Assembly (NCBI GenBank): GCA_025924495.1
Contig: JAICIG010000011.1
Location: 1 to 36,760, forward strand
Length of the DNA: 36,760 nucleotides
Source of the DNA: Pirellulales bacterium
Lineage (GTDB): Bacteria > Planctomycetota > Planctomycetia > Pirellulales > JAICIG01
Reading direction: 5' to 3'
Made by a program: the position numbers and the translations under genes. Below the pieces are notes generated by a model. The model ran no database searches, was not told the DNA's origin, and saw only the letters and a list, made by a program, of their open reading frames with translations. Of this stretch, positions 18,103 to 26,506 are shown one piece after another (position 1 is the first letter of the stretch; every line of letters begins with the position of its first letter).

Positions 18103-19605
18103 ATGACGTTGCGAGACAAGGCGAATCGAACCGGGGCAGTTTGGTTTCGGGCGCCATTTGGCAAGACGCTCCGGTTCGTATGTTGCACCGCGATGCTGGC
18201 ATTGGCCGGCGGAGCGGCTGTCGCGGCTGACGAAGAGGAGGCGCAGTTTGATATCCACGAGTTCTCGCTGTGGGGGTTCGATCCTACGCTGGAACAGGCG
18301 AATCAGCTACAGCACTACCCGACGACCTTGCCGGGAGTGGTCGACATCGAGCGCAGTCGCGCGGCAGCAGAGGGCAAGGTTGCGCCCTTCAGTTTCATCA
18401 CCTTCCACGGCCAGCCGGTCAAGAATTTGGAAGTTGATCTGCGCGTGCAGTCGGGCCGCTTCGTCGCACACTGGCCTGTCGGAGAATCGAAAAGCGGGCG
18501 TTTGCGCTGGCTCGATCTGTCGGCCTCGCAGGAGGCCGACAAGGAGGGACGTCTTGCCGCTGTCGATGCCAGGCATTGGTTCAACGCGGCCCGCGAACTC
18601 GACTCTCTCTTCCTGCGGCTGGGCTCACGAAACGAACGCTTCCTCATTTACGATGCTGAATTCAAACTGGATCAGCCGCTGCAAGTCGCCGGCGGACCGG
18701 ATCGTTATCAACTTACCAATCTTGGCAAAACGCCGCTCTACGACCTGATCATCGTCGCTCCGGAAGGCGATAAGCTTCGTATCGGGCGGCTGGCGGAATT
18801 GCCCGCATCCAAATCGCAGGTTGTCTCTCAACCGAACGGCGCAAACCAGCCGGCTGGCGCCAAGCCGCCGGAGACGAAGCCGCCCGAGACAAAGCCAACC
18901 GAAGCGAAACCTGCGGATTCGAAACCCGCTGAGGCTCAGCCGGCGGCTGAGCGAAAAGCGGCCGAGTCGGCGCCGGAAAAATCAAAAGCGCCGGACGCCG
19001 CAGAGACCAAAGTTGTCGCGGCGAATGCCGAACCTCGGGCGGCGGCAACTCAAAGTCCGCCGGCAGCCAAGACCGCTCCCGCAACTCAGGCCGACGCCCA
19101 AGCAGCGGCGGCCGTCGAGCCGGTGGAGATTGAAATGTCGGCGCTGCTGGCACACGGTGCCGAAGAGCTGGCAGTGGCAAAACAAGCGTTGGCGGCTGCT
19201 TTGCGAAAGCAGGGGCTCGCCGACAACGAGGTGGAACTGATCATGGACCGCTCGGCGCCGGCGATTTTTGGGACGAAGGAGTTGTTGGTTGTCTGCCGTC
19301 TGCCGGCCGACGCAATTGAAGAACGTCTGCCGCTGGTAACCTATCCCGCTGCGCGCAAGACGATACGCGTCGCATTAGTTTGCTCGCGGAACATCGATCC
19401 GAAGATCAAGGACGAAGTGAAGCAGTTGGTAGAGCGACTGGCGGCAGCCGACTATGCGGAGCGCGAGGCCGCTGAAAAGCGTTTGCTCGAGCTCGGCCGG
19501 CTCGCCGTGCCCGCTTTGAAAGAGGCGCTCAAGGCCAGCGATCCCGAGGTGCAATTCCGGGCAGAGCGGTTGCTCTTGGCCCAGAATGAAAAGATCGAGG
19601 GCTAA
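18103..19605 (+). CDS. Exported protein of unknown function with low-complexity linker and HEAT-like C-terminus
   Basis: ATG at 18103 with AGGAG eight bases upstream. An export signal runs to about residue 42 (basic N-terminus, then A-M-L-A-L-A-G-G-A-A-V-A-A). Residues about 45-240 form a beta-rich domain with no family I recognise. Residues about 245-345 are a Lys/Pro/Ala/Glu repeat linker (P-P-E-T-K, A-K-P-A-D and similar), of the type that spans periplasm or cell wall. The C-terminal 155 residues hold an alpha/beta stretch, then a single HEAT-like helix pair (L-x-x-x-D-Y-A-x-R-E-x-A-E-x-x-L). It follows the M28 gene by 62 bp on the same strand, so the two may act together in the envelope. 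Confidence 0.65.
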   Translation: MTLRDKANRTGAVWFRAPFGKTLRFVCCTAMLALAGGAAVAADEEEAQFDIHEFSLWGFDPTLEQANQLQHYPTTLPGVVDIERSRAAAEGKVAPFSFITFHGQPVKNLEVDLRVQSGRFVAHWPVGESKSGRLRWLDLSASQEADKEGRLAAVDARHWFNAARELDSLFLRLGSRNERFLIYDAEFKLDQPLQVAGGPDRYQLTNLGKTPLYDLIIVAPEGDKLRIGRLAELPASKSQVVSQPNGANQPAGAKPPETKPPETKPTEAKPADSKPAEAQPAAERKAAESAPEKSKAPDAAETKVVAANAEPRAAATQSPPAAKTAPATQADAQAAAAVEPVEIEMSALLAHGAEELAVAKQALAAALRKQGLADNEVELIMDRSAPAIFGTKELLVVCRLPADAIEERLPLVTYPAARKTIRVALVCSRNIDPKIKDEVKQLVERLAAADYAEREAAEKRLLELGRLAVPALKEALKASDPEVQFRAERLLLAQNEKIEG

Positions 19606-19616
19606 AGGCCCGGGGC

Positions 19617-19748
19617 GGAACCAGACGGTATGGCGAGAGTCTCCGTTTGCGCCGGCCGTTGCCCGATGAAGCGGCGCGCGCCCTGTTTACGATTTCCGGC
19701 GGGGAAGGCGTGACTCGCGATGAATTGAGCGAAGCTGGCTACTATTGA
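19617..19748 (+). other. Possible 3' remnant of an unknown gene
   Basis: A frame that begins inside the preceding gene (frame-shifted) continues past its stop to a TGA at 19746-19748. The last 30 residues look protein-like (P-L-P-D-E-A-A-R-A-L-F-T-I-S-G-G-E-G), unlike random intergenic translation. It has no start or ribosome site. It may be the tail of a lost gene; I do not recognise it. Confidence 0.2.
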
Positions 19749-19837
19749 TAGCGGCCGGCAGGCGCACGCCGACAGCGTAGTTCTCTATGCGGCCGCCGCG
19801 ACCGACATGGTTCGTTGCATCGTTGTCTCCTTGAAGC

Positions 19838-20755
19838 ATGCCCGCTCACTTCCACCTGCAGCCGGTTCCGCCCTTTCGGCTCGATCTTACCGTTTGGACG
19901 CTGCGGCGACGGGCGACAAATCGGGTTGATCGTTGGGACGGCGAAACGTACCGCCGCGTGCTTCCCCTGGAGGGTGGCGCGGTGGAAATCGCCGTGCGGC
20001 AGCTGCGTTCGGGGCGCTCTCCGCGATTGGAAGCCGCTGTCTGCGGCGGCAGGTTGGGCGCCAGGCGAAAGGCGGAAATCACGAATGCTCTCGAGCGCTT
20101 GCTTGGGCTTCGCACTGTCTTGGCCGACTTCTATCGCCTGGCCGACGCCGAGCCCAAGCTGGGAGAACTGGTGCATCGGTTTCGAGGCATGAAGCCGCCC
20201 CGTTTTCCGAGCGCCTTTGAAGCGCTGGCGAACGCGATCGCTTGTCAGCAGATCTCGCTCGAGGCGGGCATGCAACTGCTGAATCGCCTGGCTGCAAGCT
20301 ATGGCGTTGCAGCGGCGAACGGCGACTGCGTCGAACATGCGTTTCCTCGTCCCCAAGATCTGGCCAAGGAGTCTCCCGGAGCGCTGCGGCGTCTCGGCTT
20401 CACGCAGCAAAAAAGCCGCGCATTAATTGAGCTTTCGCAATCGGTTGCCGGTGGTCGCCTCGACCTTGGCTCGCTAGAAGACTGTGACAACCTTGCGGCC
20501 ATGGACGCATTGCTCGCCTTGCATGGAATTGGCCGTTGGAGCGCCGAGTACGCACTGCTGCGAGGCTTCGGCCGGCTCGATGTCATCCCAGGGGACGACG
20601 TTGGCGCCCAAAAGCGCTTGCGGGAACGGCTCGGCCTGCGCCGCAAACTCGATCACGCCGCGGTGACGCGCGTGCTGAAACCATGGCGGCCATACGCCGG
20701 GCTGATCTATTTTCACTTACTACTCGACGGCCTCTCCCAGGCTGGACACATTTAA
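19838..20755 (+). CDS. alkA: DNA-3-methyladenine glycosylase II-like protein (HhH-GPD)
   Basis: Removes alkylated purines from DNA in base-excision repair. At 305 residues it has the AlkA layout: an N-terminal beta-rich domain (1-115), then the helical HhH-GPD domain. The helix-hairpin-helix is H-G-I-G-R-W-S-A-E-Y at 229-238, followed by the P-G-D-D segment; Asp254 matches the catalytic Asp238 of E. coli AlkA. A-I-x-x-Q-Q-(I)-S-L at 133-141 is the usual start of the HhH-GPD fold. The ATG at 19838 has only a weak GAAG site. It converges on the DMT gene with about 55 bp between stops. There is no ada-type methyltransferase next to it. Confidence 0.85.
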   Translation: MPAHFHLQPVPPFRLDLTVWTLRRRATNRVDRWDGETYRRVLPLEGGAVEIAVRQLRSGRSPRLEAAVCGGRLGARRKAEITNALERLLGLRTVLADFYRLADAEPKLGELVHRFRGMKPPRFPSAFEALANAIACQQISLEAGMQLLNRLAASYGVAAANGDCVEHAFPRPQDLAKESPGALRRLGFTQQKSRALIELSQSVAGGRLDLGSLEDCDNLAAMDALLALHGIGRWSAEYALLRGFGRLDVIPGDDVGAQKRLRERLGLRRKLDHAAVTRVLKPWRPYAGLIYFHLLLDGLSQAGHI

Positions 20756-20809
20756 CGCGCGTGCTATGCCGTCTGTTCGTTAGCAACTGGCTGAAAATAC
20801 GCAGCCCAA

Positions 20810-21763
20810 TCAGGCGCTTTCTTTCGTCGCTCGGCACGCCGCGCTCTGAGTTCCGCGCTCGGATTCTTGCTGGCTTGCTTCTGCCGGCTCGTCGTTCCTC
20901 ACGACGCCGGCAGAGCCAAACTGCACCAGCGCCACCATGGCAAAAATGCCGGTCAGCGCCACGAACTGCAGCCAGGTGACTTGCTCTTCGTCGATCCATC
21001 CCCAAATGAGTGCGCCGACCGGCACGAGGTACGTGACCATGCCGGCGAATAGAGGTCCCTGATCAAGGACCATCTTGTTGAACAGGAATGTGCCGATGCC
21101 GGTGCCGACCACCCCCAAGATCGCCAGCGATGCGACGGCCAGGGGCAAGGCGCCGCTCTGGGCCGAACCGGCGTCGGCAATTGCATAGGCCGGCGGCAGC
21201 ATCAACGCGGCGGCGATCGAAAGCGTGATGGCAGACAAGGGCAGCGACGGCACGTGCTGCAATTGACGCCGGATGCAGACGTTCGCCAACGCATAGCAAG
21301 CCGGCACGGAGAGCGCGAGCAATAGGTCTTGCGGCGGAATCTGGCGATCAAAGCCGTCCTTGGTCAAGAGTCCCATGCAGACGAGCCCGCCGAGCACGCC
21401 GATGAACTGACGCCGCGAGGGATAGACTCGCAACAGGGGAATGGAAACGGCAATGGTCAGCAGCGGCACGAAGCTGACCGTCGTACCGATGAAACCGCTT
21501 CCGTGTCGATCGATCAGCCAAGGCTGCAGCGTGTAGGGCCAGGCAAAGCCGGCCAGCACCACGAACAGCACCGGGCCGACATCCTTTCGCCGCAGCGGCC
21601 AGCCGGAACGCTGGATCATCCACACGGCCGCCAACACCGCGGCGCCGCCGAGCACTCGTCCCGCACCGACGTCCAGCGGCGAAAAGACGAGCGTCGCCTT
21701 TTTCATCAGGATGAAACTGCTCCCCCAGATCAAGCAGAGCAGCGAAAAGAGCAGATAGGGCAT
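20810..21763 (-). CDS. EamA/DMT-superfamily transporter
   Basis: Ten predicted membrane segments in two EamA repeats: the first opens with L-L-C-L-I-W-G-S-S-F-I-L-M-K, the second with S-V-P-A-C-Y-A-L-A-N-V. Both end with the typical L-x-P-(V/L)-x-x-x-x-x-(G/S) segments (V-S-F-V-P-L-L-T and T-Y-L-V-P-V-G-A-L). DMT proteins of this type export metabolites or amino acids across the inner membrane; the substrate is not readable from sequence. The C-terminal 30 residues are soluble and charged. No clear ribosome site is seen before the ATG at 21763. A short heptamer repeat island lies upstream. Confidence 0.85.
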   Translation of the reverse strand: MPYLLFSLLCLIWGSSFILMKKATLVFSPLDVGAGRVLGGAAVLAAVWMIQRSGWPLRRKDVGPVLFVVLAGFAWPYTLQPWLIDRHGSGFIGTTVSFVPLLTIAVSIPLLRVYPSRRQFIGVLGGLVCMGLLTKDGFDRQIPPQDLLLALSVPACYALANVCIRRQLQHVPSLPLSAITLSIAAALMLPPAYAIADAGSAQSGALPLAVASLAILGVVGTGIGTFLFNKMVLDQGPLFAGMVTYLVPVGALIWGWIDEEQVTWLQFVALTGIFAMVALVQFGSAGVVRNDEPAEASQQESERGTQSAACRATKESA

Positions 21764-21802
21764 GAGGGACGGTGATAGGGGCAGGAATTATCAACGATGA
21801 AT

Positions 21803-21830
21803 AAACAGTAGGCAGTAGACGGTAGACAGG
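21803..21830. repeat. 7-bp tandem repeat island upstream of the DMT gene
   Basis: Four heptamers start at 21803, 21810, 21817 and 21824, consensus AG(A/G)CAGT. Adjacent units agree at five of seven positions. The island lies 40 bp before the DMT transporter start, in the gap to the MFS gene stop. Confidence 0.45.
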
Positions 21831-22028
21831 GAAGGGGGCGGACCGCGTTTTGCGATCGACGCGCCGTGGCGCACTTAGGAACGCCTAATCGAATGCCGAC
21901 CACAGAGGCAGGTCGCTGTTGAATTGGCCGGAGGCAGGAATTTGAGAATTACGCGGCAACCTTCAGATTTCGCGACCGGAGCGTCTTCTCCGGGCGTAGC
22001 TGAGACGCACAACGCGAAGCTGCCAAGG

Positions 22029-23447
22029 TCATCCGCCTTCGAGCTTTTGAGCCACGGCCTCCGACCTGCGCTCGGGCCAGTTCCAGAACAACGCCAAGGT
22101 CAGAAACGCGACGAACGGCAAGAGCCCGATGATGAATATGCCTGTGGCATAAGAGCCGGTCTGGTCGACCGACTGCCCGACCAATTTCTGCATCACCGCG
22201 GTGCAAATCCAGGTAATGCAACCCAGCGTGCCGGTAACCTTGCCTTGATGCCTGGCGGAGAGTTCTTGCGTCAACGAGTAATAGTTGGGAAACAGGCCCA
22301 GCGCGCCAAAGCCGATTACCAGCAGTACGCCTAACAAAGCAGGCCCCTTCGGCAAGAAGGCGGCCGCTGTGCTGAGCGCTGTGAGCAGCGTGCAGAGGAA
22401 GAATGTCGTCATTCGTGCGCGATGTACAGGCCAGCCGAAGAGCGTCAGTCGCTTCACGAGCATGCCAATCGACAAGCAGCCCACGTCGGTCGAAATAAAG
22501 TAGGCCGAGGTGAAATAGTTCACGGTCGAACGGTCGTATCTGTGGAATTCTCGCAGGAACTTGGGCAGCCAAGCGCGAAAGAAGTGAAAACAAAGATTGA
22601 TCACCACGACGGTCAATGCCAGTGCCAGAAAACGCTGGACGAACAACCGCTGATTTGATGCGGCGGCGGTATTTCCCGTGTCGGCATCCGCCGGCGGCAA
22701 TTGGTAAGGATTCTCTTGCCCTCTCGCTCGCGTCAAACGCCCTTCATCGGCAGTATTCTTTGTCGTTTCGTCCGATGGTTTCGGCGCTGCCTCGACCGGA
22801 GCATCGAGATCGCGCTTGCCGATCATCGTCAGCCAGGGAACGATCCAGAGCATGCCCAGAATGCCGATGACCAGAAATGGCAATCGCCAACTGCCGGGCT
22901 GCTCACTGACCATCTGCTGTACGATTATCGGCGTCAGGATCGCGCCGAGCGCGGCCCCGCTTTGCAGCAAGCTATTGCCCAGCGGCCGATCCTCGGCGGA
23001 GAGCAGGCGTTGCGATGTGACCAGCGCGCAAGGCCATTGCCCCGCCTCGAACAATCCGAGCACAATCCGGCAGACCATCAACCCCGTGTAGCCGGGCGAG
23101 TCGCTGACGCCAATGCCCGCCTGCAGCAGAAATTCGCCGATTTGCTGCGCATAGGCCGTGGCAATGCCCGCTGAAGACCAGCCGATCAGCACCAGCGGAT
23201 ACATCAACCGCACGCTGATCTTGTCAACCAGAAAGCCGACCAGGATTCCGCCGGCGGCGAAGGCCATGCCGAAGCCGAACTCCAGTTGGCCGTACTGTTC
23301 GTTATTGAGCCCCAGCTCTTTGCTGATGTCGGTGATGGTGTTCGCCAGCGTTTGGCGGTCCATGTAATTGAGCATGGTCGCCAGCAACAACACGCCGCAG
23401 ACGTACCACTTCCAATTGGGCGAACGTGCTCGAGCAGCCTCGTTCAT
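22029..23447 (-). CDS. MFS transporter, anion:cation symporter (ExuT/GudP-like) type
   Basis: Twelve predicted membrane helices. The N-Y-M-D-R-Q-T-L-A motif in helix 1 is typical of the ACS family (hexuronate, galactarate, galactonate symporters), as is the G-x-x-E-A-G-Q-W-P segment in helix 4-5. The cytoplasmic loop between helices 6 and 7 is enlarged to about 55 residues, acidic then Asn-Pro-Tyr-containing. I chose the ATG at 23447, which overlaps the stop of the upstream creatininase gene as ATGA (23447-23444), so the two are translationally coupled. A GTG at 23456 is also in frame. Substrate is probably an organic anion such as a sugar acid; coupling to an amidohydrolase suggests the imported compound or its derivative is what the partner cleaves. 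Confidence 0.8.
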   Translation of the reverse strand: MNEAARARSPNWKWYVCGVLLLATMLNYMDRQTLANTITDISKELGLNNEQYGQLEFGFGMAFAAGGILVGFLVDKISVRLMYPLVLIGWSSAGIATAYAQQIGEFLLQAGIGVSDSPGYTGLMVCRIVLGLFEAGQWPCALVTSQRLLSAEDRPLGNSLLQSGAALGAILTPIIVQQMVSEQPGSWRLPFLVIGILGMLWIVPWLTMIGKRDLDAPVEAAPKPSDETTKNTADEGRLTRARGQENPYQLPPADADTGNTAAASNQRLFVQRFLALALTVVVINLCFHFFRAWLPKFLREFHRYDRSTVNYFTSAYFISTDVGCLSIGMLVKRLTLFGWPVHRARMTTFFLCTLLTALSTAAAFLPKGPALLGVLLVIGFGALGLFPNYYSLTQELSARHQGKVTGTLGCITWICTAVMQKLVGQSVDQTGSYATGIFIIGLLPFVAFLTLALFWNWPERRSEAVAQKLEGG

Positions 23448-24202
23448 CCGTTCCACCCGCGGCCGTCCCAGTTGATGACGCGCTCCAACAACCGCACGAC
23501 ATCGTCGGTAAAGACGCGGAAGATGGTCTCGCCTTTTTCCGCCGTCGCTTCGCGCGGGTCGCCGATGTGCCCCGGCTCGCTACGGTCTTTCGTGATCCAG
23601 CCGCGCCAGGCCGGCTCGAAGCCGAAGCCGAATTCCACCGGCTCGGTCTTCGACAAATCGCCGACCAGATGGGGGGCGATGCGCAGAATCATCGAGGTTT
23701 CCCATTCGCAAGCATGCCCCATGCTGCGCTGCTTGATCGCCGGATCGACTTCGTAGGGTTTTCCTCCCAAGCCCCAGTAGGTCGCCGAGAGCAATAACAA
23801 GTCGTTCCGCTCGCGATGCCGTTGTCGAAGCTCGAAGATCGCCTGTTGGCCCGGCACAATATTGCCGCCGTGGCCATTGACAAATACCAGCCGCTTGAAG
23901 CCGTAACGAATGAAGTTCTCCATCAGCCCTTCCAGCAGGTCGAGATACAACCGCGGCGCGGCCGAAAGGGTGCCGGGAAAATCAAGATGGTGATCGGAAT
24001 TGCCCAGCCACATCAGCGGAGCGAACAACACGCGGTCCGCCATCCGTTCGCTCACGCGGCGAATCACCTCGCCCAGCAGCAGGCTATCCGTAAATAGCGG
24101 CATGTGGCGCCCGTGCTGCTCTAGCGCGGCGATGGGGAACACGACCGGAGTATCTTTTGGCAAAGCCGCGATTTGCGGCCAGTTCATTTCAAATAGTTGC
24201 AA
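23444..24202 (-). CDS. Creatininase-family amidohydrolase
   Basis: The fold is that of creatininase and of related cyclic-amide and formamide hydrolases. Metal ligands are visible: Glu and His in E-Q-H-G-x-H-x-P-L-x-T-D, with the Asp of the same motif; the N-G-H-G-G-N motif that follows; and Glu in C-E-W-E-T-S. I chose the TTG at 24202 (GAGG six bases upstream), giving a start that reads M-Q-L-F-E-M-N-W-P, like other planctomycete members. An ATG at 24187 is the alternative; the ORF extends upstream to 24307 but that part overlaps the preceding gene. The stop overlaps the MFS start by four bases (ATGA). The substrate cannot be named; a cyclic ureide or amide is possible. Confidence 0.8.
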   Translation of the reverse strand: MQLFEMNWPQIAALPKDTPVVFPIAALEQHGRHMPLFTDSLLLGEVIRRVSERMADRVLFAPLMWLGNSDHHLDFPGTLSAAPRLYLDLLEGLMENFIRYGFKRLVFVNGHGGNIVPGQQAIFELRQRHRERNDLLLLSATYWGLGGKPYEVDPAIKQRSMGHACEWETSMILRIAPHLVGDLSKTEPVEFGFGFEPAWRGWITKDRSEPGHIGDPREATAEKGETIFRVFTDDVVRLLERVINWDGRGWNG

Positions 24203-24270
24203 GACAGACCTCGGGAGACAGGCGGGTAGAGAGTGGTAGGCGCGGAAAGAGGAAAGTATGCGAGGGCAGG

Positions 24271-25722
24271 CTAGGGCAATTTGAACTCGTAAAAGGCGAT
24301 CTCGCAAGCAGGCAACGAGCGGCGCAATTGATTGACGCCGTTGCGGCTAACGCCTCCGTGCGGCCGCCAACTTGCCGACTCATTGATTTCCAGCCGTTCC
24401 AATTGCGAAGCCTTCGACAAACGCGCCACTCCCGCATCGCTGATCGGAGTCCATAAGAGCGAGAGATGCTTCAGACGGCGAAAGTCGGCCAGAGCGTCGA
24501 GCGACTCATCGGTCACGCTCGAAGAGAGAATGCACAACGACTGTAAACGCCGCAGACCGGCAAGCCGCGCCAAACCGTCTCCCCCCACGCGGCTCTGAAC
24601 CAACGAGAGCTGCTCGAGGCGGTCTAACCCGCCCAACTCCGTCAATTCCGCATCGCCAAATTCGGCATTCGACAGCTTGAGCGATTTCAGCGCCGGTAAT
24701 TGTTTTAGCGAGGCGAGCAACTGACTCCCGAGCGAATTGTAGAGCCCAAGATGCAGCGATTTTAGACGCGGCAGACGAGCCAGCAAGGCGAGGCCGGATT
24801 GCGATATCCGTCCTTGCCAAATCTGCAGCCGCTCGAGGCGGTCGAGCTGCGCCACGTGGGCCAATCCAGCGTCGGTCACGTTCGGACAAGACAGTTCCAA
24901 GTCGCGCAGCCGGCTCAAACGCTCCAGGCTGGACAATCCTGCATCGCTAATTCGCTCGCCGCAGAGGCGGAGCTTCTCCAACTGATTCAATTGACTGACA
25001 AGTCGCAACTGGCGATCGTCGGGGCTCACGCCGACAGGGCCATGGCCGCCGTCGATCTCGTTATGGAATTCCAGCCGTTTCAAGTGCGTCAGGCCCGAGA
25101 GCGCATCAAGCTGTTCGAGGTCTTTCGGGAAGACGTTCAACAGGGTCACCGAGACAATCTTGTCGAGCGGCTTGAGTCGACCGCCGGGCAAGTAAGGCAA
25201 TTGTCGCCAGAGCCACTCCGGCAGGGCCTGGTCGACGCCAATGCCGCCGTCCAGCGTGGCCAACTGATCCAGCGCGACTTGCTGCCGGCGGTAGTCGTGG
25301 AATGCCCAACTACACAGACCGCCCAGCAGCAGCGTGAAGATCAGTAACTCGCTCAAACTGAATTGCAGTACATGCCGCCAGCGCCGGCGTCGTTCCGACG
25401 CCACGGCCAGCGCGGCCAGCAAGGCAAAGGCAAGCAGCAAGTCAAACGCCAGCGCGCCGAACGAAATTGTCGAACGCGGCCAGGCGTCGCCGGGCAGGAA
25501 GGAGAGCAACGAAGCGTCGGCTGTCCGAGTGAAGCAGGTCGCCGGCCAGCCATAGCGTAACACGCGCTGCTCAAGCGGATCGACGCCTGCAAAGCTAGAT
25601 AGGTTGACCCCCGCCAGCGCCAAGGCTGCAAACAGCAGCAATAGGACGGTGGAGAAGTGCAGTCGCAACCGAGGCCAATTCCGCGCGTCGTCGGGACACA
25701 CATTCTCGCCGCAGGCAGCCAT
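24271..25722 (-). CDS. Membrane-anchored leucine-rich-repeat protein
   Basis: The N-terminal 150 residues hold three hydrophobic segments, near 22-42, 88-108 and 118-140. The third follows the sequence Q-F-S-L-S-E-L-L-I-F-T-L-L-L, which recurs in the DUF2007 protein at 35176-35811 (Q-F-S-I-R-E-M-L-L-I-V-T-L). From about residue 200 there are nine to ten leucine-rich repeats of about 24 residues with the L-x-x-L-x-L-x-x-(N/C)-x-(V/I)-(T/S)-D-(A/E)-(G/S)-L core, the ribonuclease-inhibitor-like cysteine-poor type common in planctomycetes. LRR domains bind proteins; the position suggests an envelope-facing binding platform. The gene stop is 68 bp upstream of the creatininase start, so they may be co-transcribed. 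The ribosome site is poor (AGGA thirteen bases before the ATG). Confidence 0.8.
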   Translation of the reverse strand: MAACGENVCPDDARNWPRLRLHFSTVLLLLFAALALAGVNLSSFAGVDPLEQRVLRYGWPATCFTRTADASLLSFLPGDAWPRSTISFGALAFDLLLAFALLAALAVASERRRRWRHVLQFSLSELLIFTLLLGGLCSWAFHDYRRQQVALDQLATLDGGIGVDQALPEWLWRQLPYLPGGRLKPLDKIVSVTLLNVFPKDLEQLDALSGLTHLKRLEFHNEIDGGHGPVGVSPDDRQLRLVSQLNQLEKLRLCGERISDAGLSSLERLSRLRDLELSCPNVTDAGLAHVAQLDRLERLQIWQGRISQSGLALLARLPRLKSLHLGLYNSLGSQLLASLKQLPALKSLKLSNAEFGDAELTELGGLDRLEQLSLVQSRVGGDGLARLAGLRRLQSLCILSSSVTDESLDALADFRRLKHLSLLWTPISDAGVARLSKASQLERLEINESASWRPHGGVSRNGVNQLRRSLPACEIAFYEFKLP

Positions 25723-25861
25723 ATTCGAGCCGGAGTCCTGACAGGGCTTTCGCTTGTAACTCAGGCAATCTTGCCCCTCGCAGTATTATGCAGCGGAGCC
25801 CTGAATTCAAGCAAAAAGAGTCTCAATCCTCTGGCGAGTCTCAGTGCGCAGACCGGACCGA

Positions 25862-26314
25862 TCACAGCGGAGTGACGCGCCCCTTCAGATCCATCAAGAA
25901 GCTCTGGACGATCATCGACGGATACTGGAGGCCGATCAAAACTTCCAGTGCATGAGCCGCTTCGGCGTGTTTCTTCCGTTCGGTATCCGGATCGTCGGAA
26001 AGGTGCAAACCGAGCAGCTTCTGGTAGGCTCCGCACTCGCGATGCTCAATAATGTGCACTTCTTCGACATTGTGTAATTCGCGGGCTAGCGCCAGGTGAT
26101 CCCAGAATGTTTGCGCCCAATGGCCATGGGCGGCGTGGACTACGCCCAAGGCAGCACCTGCCAGAATGACGTGGTCGTAGCGGTCCGTAAGGTTGCGACC
26201 ATGCATGTAGTCGACAATTTCGTCCAAGAGCCGCAGGTCCATGCAACTCAAGAGCAGGACGTTGTGACCTGCACCTGGGATGGGCTGCTTAGACGCCTGT
26301 TGTTTTCTGGCCAC
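25862..26314 (-). CDS. Small beta-carbonic-anhydrase-like protein
   Basis: I chose the GTG at 26314; the frame extends upstream to 26476 but that part lacks family character and runs into the divergent gene's promoter region. This gives 150 residues, short for a beta-carbonic anhydrase (usually 200-230). The zinc-site motifs are present: Cys24-x-Asp26-x-Arg28 and His91-x-x-Cys94. Between them lies the helix and A-G-A-A-L-G segment of the family, in which the usual Arg-Asn-x-(A/G) is altered. Either a divergent carbonic anhydrase or a related zinc protein of unknown activity (some family members handle carbon disulfide or carbonyl sulfide). The C-terminal dimerisation tail is minimal. Divergent from the DUF1501 gene. 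Confidence 0.65.
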   Translation of the reverse strand: MARKQQASKQPIPGAGHNVLLLSCMDLRLLDEIVDYMHGRNLTDRYDHVILAGAALGVVHAAHGHWAQTFWDHLALARELHNVEEVHIIEHRECGAYQKLLGLHLSDDPDTERKKHAEAAHALEVLIGLQYPSMIVQSFLMDLKGRVTPL

Positions 26315-26388
26315 CTGAGTGGTTCTCCGCTGCGGTAGGCATAGGACCTGGAATGCTACAAAGATCTCTGTGATTCGCCTATCCTTTA

Positions 26389-26418
26389 TTGAGCCCGCCG
26401 GGCAAGCTGGGTTAGGAT
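26389..26418 (+). promoter_or_regulatory. Candidate promoter of the DUF1501 gene
   Basis: TTGAGC (26389-26394), 18-base spacer, TAGGAT (26413-26418); each matches four of six consensus bases. The start would be near 26425, with a leader of about 80 nt that contains a 7-bp stem GCCAATC/GATTGGC (26423-26446). Confidence 0.3.
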
Positions 26419-26506
26419 GATAGCCAATCTTTCGTACCAGATTGGCCAGCCAGCCAAACAGCGAGTGGAACTGCATCGCCCGCGTTCGGGCGACAGGAAC
26501 GGCGAT

